From assembly GCA_038246575.1 (NCBI GenBank), contig JBBRVU010000104.1, positions 1-14,186 of the forward strand: DNA of 14,186 bases. Reading direction: 5' to 3'. Position numbers and translations under genes: made by a program. This document shows positions 7,151 to 13,180 of the stretch, in pieces (position 1 is the stretch's first letter; the number at the start of each line of letters is the position of its first letter). This DNA comes from JACCUZ01 sp038246575. Lineage in GTDB: Bacteria > Actinomycetota > Actinomycetes > JACCUZ01. Below the pieces are notes generated by a model. The model was not told the origin of the DNA and did not search any database. It was given only the letters and a program-made list of their open reading frames with translations.

Positions 7151-8626
7151 TCAGCGGGTCGGCTCGCCGCCACCACGCCGCGGCGCCGGCGGGTCGCCGG
7201 CGGCACCGTGATCGAAGCCGACTTCCCCCAGCGAGGCCTCGTGCGCACCAGCGTGGCCGAGAGCCGGACCCGTCCCGCCCTCGTACCCCGCTGGCGAGTC
7301 CAGCGACTCCCGCATGTGCGCCGGCGCGAGCCACCGCAGCAGGTGGTAGCCCGCGAGCAGCACGACGGTGCCGAGCGCGATGCCCTCGAGGGTGAAGTCC
7401 GTCGTGATCTGGTGGGCGACCGGCCCGACGGCGAGGATGATCCCGGCGCCGATCGGCACCAGGTTGATCGGGTTGGCGAAGTCGACCTGGTTCTCGATCC
7501 AGATCTTCGCGCCGAGCAGGCCGATCATCCCGTACAGCACGACCGTGATGCCGCCGAGGACACCGCCGGGAGTTGCCGCGATCAGAGCCCCGAACTTCGG
7601 GCAGAGGCCGAACAGGATCGCCACGAGACCGGCGACGTAGTAGGCAGCCGTCGAGTAGATGCGGGTGGCCGCCATGACGCCGATGTTCTCCGCGTAGGTC
7701 GTGGTGGGCGAGCCACCGACCGACGTGGCGACGACGGTGCCGACACCGTCGGCGAAGATCGCCCGGCCGATCATCGGGTCGAGGTCGGTCTTGGTCATTG
7801 CGCCGACGGCCTTGACGTGACCGGTGTTCTCCGCGATCAGGGCGATGACCGCCGGCAGCACGAGCACGATGGCCGAGAACTTGAAGGTCGGCCCGGTCAG
7901 GTCCGGGAAACCGATCCAGGGCGCGTCGCTCACCGGCCCGAAGCTGACCCGCGGGTGGGCGGTCGCCTCGGTAGCACCGCCGAGAACCGAGGTGATGTCA
8001 CCGACGGTCTTGTCCAGCACCCACGACAGCGCGTAGCCGAAGACGAGAGACAGCAGGATCGCGATGCGGCTCCAGAACCCGCGCAGCAGCACGGTCATCA
8101 GGAACAGCGCGAACATCGTGATCATCGCGACCCAGCGGTCCTGGCCCCAGTAGACGTCGGCGACCACGAAGGCGAGCCCGAAGCCGATGAGCATGACGAC
8201 GCCACCGGTCACGACCGGCGGGAAAACCTGGTGGATGATGCGGATGCCGATCACGTTGATCGCTATGCCGACAGCGGCCAGCACGAGCCCGGCGACAAGG
8301 ATCGCACCGGTGACGATCGAGTCGCTGTCCTGCGCGGCGCGGATCGCAAAGACCGCACCGACGAAGGACGCGCTCGTCCCGAGGTAGCTCGGCACCCGGT
8401 CCTGCGTGATGAGCAGGAACAGGATGGTCGCGACGCCGGACATCATGATCGCGAGGTTCGGGTCCAGACCCATGACCAACGGGAAGACGAACGTGGCGCC
8501 GAACATCGCGATCACGTGCTGCGCGCCCAGACCCGCGGTCCGGCCCCAGGACAGCCGCTCGTCCGGCTTGACGACCTCTCCCGGCGGCGGAGTCTTGCCG
8601 CCATGTACCAGCTTCCAGCTGAACAT
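7151..8626 (-). CDS. NCS2-family nucleobase:cation symporter (UraA/RutG-like)
   Basis: A 491-residue membrane permease expected to import a nucleobase with protons or another cation. The hydrophobic segments from about residue 33 to 432 fit the 14-helix NCS2 fold. Two key regions are visible: AENTGHVKAVG (Glu266, matching the substrate-binding glutamate of helix 8) and the NCS2 signature ENIGVMAATR at 313-322, preceded by GGSPTTTYA (Glu313, matching the UraA helix-10 glutamate). The TTYAENIGVMAATR form resembles UraA and RutG uracil permeases; XanQ-type xanthine carriers have QN in place of EN. This favours a pyrimidine, though some relatives accept xanthine. A hydrophilic tail (434-491, Gly/Pro/His-rich) extends beyond the fold. 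Start ATG 8626 has AGGAGG four bases upstream. It is transcribed toward the hydroxylase genes and away from the AllH-like gene. Confidence 0.93.
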   Translation of the reverse strand: MFSWKLVHGGKTPPPGEVVKPDERLSWGRTAGLGAQHVIAMFGATFVFPLVMGLDPNLAIMMSGVATILFLLITQDRVPSYLGTSASFVGAVFAIRAAQDSDSIVTGAILVAGLVLAAVGIAINVIGIRIIHQVFPPVVTGGVVMLIGFGLAFVVADVYWGQDRWVAMITMFALFLMTVLLRGFWSRIAILLSLVFGYALSWVLDKTVGDITSVLGGATEATAHPRVSFGPVSDAPWIGFPDLTGPTFKFSAIVLVLPAVIALIAENTGHVKAVGAMTKTDLDPMIGRAIFADGVGTVVATSVGGSPTTTYAENIGVMAATRIYSTAAYYVAGLVAILFGLCPKFGALIAATPGGVLGGITVVLYGMIGLLGAKIWIENQVDFANPINLVPIGAGIILAVGPVAHQITTDFTLEGIALGTVVLLAGYHLLRWLAPAHMRESLDSPAGYEGGTGPALGHAGAHEASLGEVGFDHGAAGDPPAPRRGGGEPTR

Positions 8627-8630
8627 CTCG

Positions 8631-8636
8631 CCTCCT
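8631..8636 (-). promoter_or_regulatory. Ribosome binding site of the permease
   Basis: A consensus AGGAGG on the minus strand, four bases before ATG 8626. It fixes the start well short of the longer frame that would extend into the divergent gene. Confidence 0.75.
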
Positions 8637-8643
8637 CGACGAC

Positions 8644-8659
8644 AGTGACGTGTGTCACT
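8644..8659. promoter_or_regulatory. 16-bp palindrome, candidate operator
   Basis: AGTGAC-GTGT-GTCACT is a perfect six-base inverted repeat with a four-base spacer, lying in the 108-base gap between the divergent permease and AllH-like genes. It begins 18 bases upstream of the permease ATG. If the promoter guessed at 8663-8691 is right, the palindrome covers the permease transcription start, a common position for a repressor site. No regulator gene is in the window, so the protein that binds it is unknown. Confidence 0.45.
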
Positions 8660-8662
8660 CGG

Positions 8663-8691
8663 GGCACAGACTGGCGCAACGCGGGGGTCAA
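8663..8691 (-). promoter_or_regulatory. Possible permease promoter
   Basis: On the minus strand TTGACC (8691-8686) is a good -35 match. Seventeen bases later comes TGTGCC (8668-8663), a poor -10. There is no better TA-containing -10 in the gap. The start of transcription would fall near 8656, inside the palindrome. Confidence 0.3.
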
Positions 8692-8725
8692 CGGTGGGAG
8701 GTCGGTGAGATTGGTCGGGAGGGGC

Positions 8726-8731
8726 TACGGT
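8726..8731 (+). promoter_or_regulatory. Candidate -10 of a leaderless AllH-like transcript
   Basis: TACGGT (fits TAnnnT) ends six bases before the GTG at 8738 and three before the GTG at 8735. Transcription from it would begin at about the start codon, giving a leaderless mRNA, which is common in actinobacteria. The same hexamer with the same six-base distance precedes the PP2C gene. Confidence 0.4.
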
Positions 8732-8734
8732 CCG

Positions 8735-9520
8735 GTGGTGGCCCTCACCGCGGAGCAGCCGTCGTGGCCCGGCGCCGCCCCGACCGGGCTCGCGCCGCTG
8801 CTGGCGGGACCGGTGCACGAGGGACGCGTCATCGGCGTTCACCCGACGTGCGTCTACCTCCTGGTCGACGCGCAGCTGGTGGCCGTGGAGACCGCCGACG
8901 CGGTCGGTCTCCCGTGCGCCGTGCGGCTCGGCGTGGACGCGCGGCTGTGTCCCTTTCGGGGCGTACGCCGGGAAACGCCCGTCTCGGTCGGCCGTGCCCG
9001 AATCGCGGTCGGGCCGGTGACCGTGCCGGTCGTCCGCTGGTGGACGCCGCGACGGTCGAGGGCCGGCAAGGACCCGGTGCGCATCGACGCCCTGGCCCGC
9101 GCCCTGACCGCGTACCCCTGCGCCGTCCCCGTGGACCTGCCGCCGTTCGACCTGCTGGGCCTGGGGCCCGGGCTCACGCCCGCCGGGGACGACGTCCTGG
9201 CCGGCATGCTGGTGGCCACCCACCACGACCCGGTGATCGGGACGGCGCTGGCGAGCTCGGTCCTGCCCACTGCGGATGTGCGTACGACCGCGCTCAGTGC
9301 CGCCCTGCTGAACCTCGCCGCGACGGGCCAGGGCATCCCGGCTCTGCTCGACCTCGCCGACGTCGTCGCAGGCCACGGCCCGGCCACGCTGTTGCCGGGG
9401 GCGCTCGGGCGGCTCCTCGCGGTCGGGCACACGTCGGGTGTCGCCCTGGCCTGGGGACTGCTGCGTGGAGCGCGTAGCGTCACCTGTTCGCCCGCTATGG
9501 ATGAGGGAGTGCTCGCATGA
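8735..9520 (+). CDS. allH: DUF2877 protein, AllH-like subunit of oxamate carbamoyltransferase
   Basis: A 261-residue DUF2877 protein. The family hallmark GLGPGLTPAGDD is at residues 142-153, with DVLAGML directly after. The E. coli member, YlbF, was renamed AllH and is needed with AllF and AllG for oxamate carbamoyltransferase, which cleaves oxalurate with phosphate to oxamate and carbamoyl phosphate. The start is uncertain. GTG 8735 has GGGAGGGG ending ten bases upstream. GTG 8738 is exactly placed for a leaderless start after TACGGT. GTG 8705 and TTG 8711 are further in-frame options. The conserved part begins near GLAPLL, so all are compatible. The stop overlaps the next ATG (ATGA), so the three plus-strand genes form one tightly coupled unit. 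The actual acylurea substrate here is not known. Confidence 0.85.
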   Translation: MVALTAEQPSWPGAAPTGLAPLLAGPVHEGRVIGVHPTCVYLLVDAQLVAVETADAVGLPCAVRLGVDARLCPFRGVRRETPVSVGRARIAVGPVTVPVVRWWTPRRSRAGKDPVRIDALARALTAYPCAVPVDLPPFDLLGLGPGLTPAGDDVLAGMLVATHHDPVIGTALASSVLPTADVRTTALSAALLNLAATGQGIPALLDLADVVAGHGPATLLPGALGRLLAVGHTSGVALAWGLLRGARSVTCSPAMDEGVLA

Positions 9521-11028
9521 CGCAGCTGGAGCAGGTCGAGCTGCGGCGCGGTTCGTACCACGACTCGGTCACCCTGCTGCAGGTCAGCCGCGACGTCGCC
9601 ACCGTCGACGGGGTCGCCGCGGCACAGGTCGCGATGGGCACCGAGCTCAACCTCGACGTCCTGCGCGGCATGGGTTTCGACATCCCGTCCGAGGCCGGTC
9701 CCAACGACCTCGTCGTCGCGCTGCGAGCCGAGTCGGAGCAGGCCCGTGACGCGGCGCTCGACCGGCTCGAGGCTGCGCTCGCCCCGCGTTCCGGTGGGGG
9801 CAGCGGGCTCGACGGCGGTCAGCCGGAACCGCGGACCATCGCCTCCGCCGTTCGCCGCGAGGGAGGTGCGGCGACGCTCGCCCTCGTGTCGGTGCCCGGT
9901 GCGCACGCCTTCACCGAGGCGATGTCGGCCCTGCAGTCCGGCCTGTCGGTGCTGGTGTTCAGCGACAACGTGCCGGTCGCCGCCGAGGTCCGGCTCAAGG
10001 ACGAGGCTGCCTCCCGCGGGCTGCTCGTCATGGGGCCGGACTGCGGCACCGCCGTCGTGGGCGGCGCCGGCCTCGGTTTCGCGAACGCGGTTCGTCCCGG
10101 GCCGGTCGGGCTGGTCGCGGCGAGCGGCACCGGAGCGCAGCAGCTGATGTGTCTGCTCGACGGCGCCGAGGTCGGCGTCTCGCACTGCCTGGGGGTTGGG
10201 GGTCGTGACCTCTCGGCTGCCGTCGGTGGTCGTTCTACTCGCGCGGCACTGGCCCTGCTCGACGAGGACCCGGCCACCGAGCTCATCGTCCTCGTGTCCA
10301 AGCCGCCGGACCCGGACGTGGCCCGAGAGATCACGGCGTACGCCGAGTCGCTCGCGACGCCTGTCGTCCTGGCGCTGCTCGGCGAGGGTCAGGACGATCT
10401 GACGACCGTCACCGCACGGGTGGTCGAGACCCTCGGCCGCACGTGGGGTCAGCCATGGTCCTGGGACGAGCAGCCGGCGCCGTCCGGTGGCGGCGGTGCT
10501 CTGCGCGGCCTCTTCGCCGGCGGCACCCTCTGCGACGAGGCGATGGTGATCGCCGCGGCAACTCTGGGCGAGGTGCGTTCCAACATCCCGCTGCGGCCGG
10601 AGTGGGCGCTGGCCGACGACGCACTGGCTGCTGGAGCGGCATCCGGGCATCTGATGGTGGACTTCGGCGACGACGCGCTGACGCAGGGCCGGGCGCACCC
10701 GATGATCGACCAGCGCACCCGCGTCGACCGGATCGCCGCCGAGGCCGCCGACCCCGCCTGTTCGGTGCTGCTGCTCGACGTCGTCCTCGGTCACGGCGCT
10801 CACGACGACCCGGCGTCCGAGCTCGCGCCGGCATTCACGCAGGCCCGGTCCACCGCGGCGAGGGACGGCCGGGACCTCGCGATCGTGGTGTCGCTGTGCG
10901 CCGCGACCGACGACCCGCAGGACGCCCGTCGACAGGCCGAGGCGCTGCACGACGCCGGCGCCGCGGTGTTCTTGTCCAACGCGGCCGCCGCCCGGCACGC
11001 CGTGCAGCTCGTGGGAGGTACGCCGTGA
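9517..11028 (+). CDS. fdrA: FdrA/AllF-like acyl-CoA synthetase-fold protein
   Basis: A 503-residue FdrA-family protein (E. coli FdrA, renamed AllF, is somewhat longer). It has the succinyl-CoA synthetase alpha-like layout: N-terminal MTQLEQVELRRGSYHDSVTL typical of FdrA, MGPDCGTAVVGGAGLGFAN at about 172-190, then the Gly-rich GLVAASGTGAQQLMCLLD from 198 with GVSHCLGVGGRDLS. The C-terminal half carries the second ligase-like domain ending in IVVSLCAATDDPQ and FLSNAAAARHAVQLV. In E. coli AllF works with AllG and AllH in phosphorolysis of oxalurate, consistent with a fold that handles acyl phosphates. It is preceded by GAGGGAG seven bases before ATG 9517 and ends in GTGA shared with the next gene. 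A segment near residues 88-108 is low-complexity Gly/Ser. Confidence 0.9.
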   Translation: MTQLEQVELRRGSYHDSVTLLQVSRDVATVDGVAAAQVAMGTELNLDVLRGMGFDIPSEAGPNDLVVALRAESEQARDAALDRLEAALAPRSGGGSGLDGGQPEPRTIASAVRREGGAATLALVSVPGAHAFTEAMSALQSGLSVLVFSDNVPVAAEVRLKDEAASRGLLVMGPDCGTAVVGGAGLGFANAVRPGPVGLVAASGTGAQQLMCLLDGAEVGVSHCLGVGGRDLSAAVGGRSTRAALALLDEDPATELIVLVSKPPDPDVAREITAYAESLATPVVLALLGEGQDDLTTVTARVVETLGRTWGQPWSWDEQPAPSGGGGALRGLFAGGTLCDEAMVIAAATLGEVRSNIPLRPEWALADDALAAGAASGHLMVDFGDDALTQGRAHPMIDQRTRVDRIAAEAADPACSVLLLDVVLGHGAHDDPASELAPAFTQARSTAARDGRDLAIVVSLCAATDDPQDARRQAEALHDAGAAVFLSNAAAARHAVQLVGGTP

Positions 11029-12437
11029 GCACACTGCTGGACCAGCCGCCGCGCGTGGTGGCGGTGGGCGCCTCGATGTTCGCCGACGCCCTCACCGCGC
11101 AGGCCGTCCCGGTGCGCCAGGTGGACTGGCGACCGCCGCTGGGCGGGGAGGAGACCGCCGCACACGTGGCGCGGGTCGTGGCCGACCCCCGGCGCGACGC
11201 GGCCAACGAGACCGCCGTGGGTCGGATGCTCGCCGCGCGCGCCGAGCTGGTCGACGTCCGCCCCGCCGGAGAGGCGCTGGGCCTGGCTGCCGGGGAGTTC
11301 CTGCACGCGGGTCCGCCGATCGACTGGGAGCGCGCGTCCGGACCGATGCGCGGTGCGCTGATCGGCGCGCTGCTCTTCGAGGGACTCGCCGAGTCACCGG
11401 AGGCGGCGGAGAAGGCGCTGGCTGCCGGCGACGGGTTGTCCTGGGAACCGTGTCACCACCACCACGCCGTCGGCCCGATGGCCGGGGTCGTCTCCTCCTC
11501 GATGTGGGTGTTCGAGCTGCACGACGCGCAGCACGGTGCCACCGCGTACTGCTCGTTGAACGAGGGCCTGGGCAAGGTGCTGCGCTATGGCGCGTACGGC
11601 CAGGAGGTCGTCGACCGGCTGCAATGGATGTCCGCGGTGCTCGGGCCGCTGCTGCAGTCAGCGGTGCGCGCCCACGGGCCGCTGGACGTCAAGGCGATCA
11701 TCGCCCAGATGCTGCACATGGGCGATGAGGGGCACAACCGCAACCGGGCCGGTTCGCTGATGCTGCTGCGGGAGCTGCTGCCGCACCTGATCGCCTCTGG
11801 TGCACCCTCCGCCGATGTCGCCGAGGCGGTGCGGTTCGCCGGGGCGAACGAGCACTTCTTCCTCAACGTCGGCATGCCGGCGGCAAAGCTGGCCGCCGAC
11901 GCCGCGCGCGACGTGCCGGGGTCCTCGCTCGTAGTCGCGATGGCACGCAACGGCACCGACTTCGGCATCCAGCTCTCTGGCACGGGAGACCAGTGGTTCA
12001 CCGGGCCGGCCGACACCCCGGAGGGGCTGTTCCTCGGCGACTTCGGCCCCGAGGACGCGAACCCGGACATCGGCGACTCCACCATCACCGAGACCACCGG
12101 GATCGGCGGATTCGCGATGGCGGCAGCGCCGGCGATCGTGCGGTTCGTGGGCGGTGAGGTCGCCGACGCGATCGAGGCGACCCAGCTGATGTACGAGATC
12201 ACCTTGGCCGAGAACCCGAACTTCCAGGTGCCCGTCCTCGAGTTCCGCGGGACGCCGACCGGGATCGACGCGGCACTGGTCACCCGCACCGGGATCCTGC
12301 CGCACATCAACACGGGCATGGCCGGGAAGGTTGCGGGCACCGGTCAGGTGGGAGCCGGGCTCGTCAACCCACCGGCCGAGGTGTTCCCGGCAGCGATGAC
12401 CGCCCTGGCCGACCTCGCTCCTCCTCTGGACGGCTGA
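11025..12437 (+). CDS. allG: DUF1116 protein, AllG-like subunit of oxamate carbamoyltransferase
   Basis: A 470-residue DUF1116 (YlbE/AllG) protein. The most conserved stretches are WEPCHHHHAVGPMAGV from residue 140, with four successive histidines after Cys143, and MGDEGHNRN at 232-240. Others are FAGANEHFFLNVGMPAAKLA and MARNGTDFGIQLSG. These His, Asp, Glu and Asn clusters look catalytic or metal-binding, though the mechanism is not established to my knowledge. The C-terminal half includes ITETTGIGGFAMAAAPAI and GIDAALVTRTGILPHINTGMAGK, also family-typical. Start is GTG 11025, four bases into the FdrA-like stop, with GGGAGG six bases upstream. It ends nine bases from the end of the convergent phosphatase gene; that spacer contains the palindrome CGGCGCCG but no clear terminator. 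Confidence 0.92.
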   Translation: MSTLLDQPPRVVAVGASMFADALTAQAVPVRQVDWRPPLGGEETAAHVARVVADPRRDAANETAVGRMLAARAELVDVRPAGEALGLAAGEFLHAGPPIDWERASGPMRGALIGALLFEGLAESPEAAEKALAAGDGLSWEPCHHHHAVGPMAGVVSSSMWVFELHDAQHGATAYCSLNEGLGKVLRYGAYGQEVVDRLQWMSAVLGPLLQSAVRAHGPLDVKAIIAQMLHMGDEGHNRNRAGSLMLLRELLPHLIASGAPSADVAEAVRFAGANEHFFLNVGMPAAKLAADAARDVPGSSLVVAMARNGTDFGIQLSGTGDQWFTGPADTPEGLFLGDFGPEDANPDIGDSTITETTGIGGFAMAAAPAIVRFVGGEVADAIEATQLMYEITLAENPNFQVPVLEFRGTPTGIDAALVTRTGILPHINTGMAGKVAGTGQVGAGLVNPPAEVFPAAMTALADLAPPLDG

Positions 12438-12446
12438 CCGGCGCCG

Positions 12447-13085
12447 CTAGAACGCGACGACGACGACCGTGACGTTGTCGACGCCGCCGTGCTCGAGCGC
12501 GGCGTCGACCAGCGCGTCGCAGGCCCGGTGCTCGTCACCGGTCCCGAGCAGCTGGGCGATCTCACGGTCCTCGACCATGTTGGTCAGGCCGTCGGTGCAC
12601 AGGAGCAGCCGTGAGCCGGGCGGGCAGTCGACCTCCGCGACGTCGGGCTCGATGTCCCGGTCCAGACCCAGCGCCTGGGTGAGGTAGCCGTGCATGCCGT
12701 GGTCGCGGGTGACGGCCGCGAGGCGGCGGTCAGGGTCGAGGAGGTAGGCACGGCTGTCACCGACGTGGAGCACCCGCGCCGAGGTCCCGCCGATGACCGC
12801 AAGGACCAGCGTGGTGCCCATGCCGTAGCGGTCCGGCTCCTGTCCCTCCGCCTGGACGGCACGGTGGGCCGCACGCGCGGCTTCCCTGAGGTCGTCCGGA
12901 CCGGACTCCGGCGTGAGAGCCGCGGCGTCCAGCGCACGAACCGCGGTGAGGCTCGCCAGGTCGCCGGCGGGGTGGCCGCCCATGCCGTCGGCCACCGCCA
13001 GCAGGCCCCGCTCGGGACGGGCCAGCACCGCGTCCTCGTTCCGCGTCCGGACGTGACCGACCTCGGTGCGATATGCGACCTGCAT
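12447..13085 (-). CDS. PP2C-family serine/threonine phosphatase, flap-less
   Basis: A 212-residue metal-dependent protein phosphatase (PPM/PP2C). Core motifs in order are RTRNED (13-18), VADGMGG (31-37, metal ligand Asp33), GMGTT (88-92), HVGDSRAYL (107-115), CTDGLTNMV (163-171, Asp166) and the C-terminal GVDNVTVVVV (Asp203). It is soluble, without membrane segment or sensor domain. Bacterial PP2Cs usually have 20 or so helical residues, the flap, between VTRDH and the L-x-x-ALG motif. Here VTRDHGMHGYLTQALG (125-140) joins them directly. ATG 13085 is chosen because the domain begins at once and a TACGGT -10 lies six bases upstream. An in-frame GTG at 13139 would add 18 atypical residues. Targets are unknown; no partner kinase is in the window. 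Confidence 0.92.
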   Translation of the reverse strand: MQVAYRTEVGHVRTRNEDAVLARPERGLLAVADGMGGHPAGDLASLTAVRALDAAALTPESGPDDLREAARAAHRAVQAEGQEPDRYGMGTTLVLAVIGGTSARVLHVGDSRAYLLDPDRRLAAVTRDHGMHGYLTQALGLDRDIEPDVAEVDCPPGSRLLLCTDGLTNMVEDREIAQLLGTGDEHRACDALVDAALEHGGVDNVTVVVVAF

Positions 13086-13091
13086 CCGGCC

Positions 13092-13097
13092 ACCGTA
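13092..13097 (-). promoter_or_regulatory. Candidate -10 of a leaderless PP2C transcript
   Basis: On the minus strand TACGGT ends six bases before ATG 13085 and there is no Shine-Dalgarno sequence of note between or above. This predicts transcription from the A of the ATG. A matching -35 is not evident 16-18 bases further up. Confidence 0.45.
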
Positions 13098-13180
13098 TGG
13101 GGCCGCTGCCTTCCCGTCGCCGACCCCCGAGGTGGACACGCCGCGAGTGACGCGGCACCGGCTGCGACGATGGGCCGATC

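Noticed and set aside
6241..7395. 384-codon open frame on the plus strand
   Set aside because: It crosses the FAD-subunit gene, the intergenic hairpin and the permease end on the opposite strand, with composition typical of an antisense shadow.
8854..11034. 726-codon open frame on the minus strand
   Set aside because: It is antisense to the AllH-like and FdrA-like genes, low in complexity and rich in Arg/Gly, with no domain; the plus-strand genes have clear family motifs and coupled overlaps.
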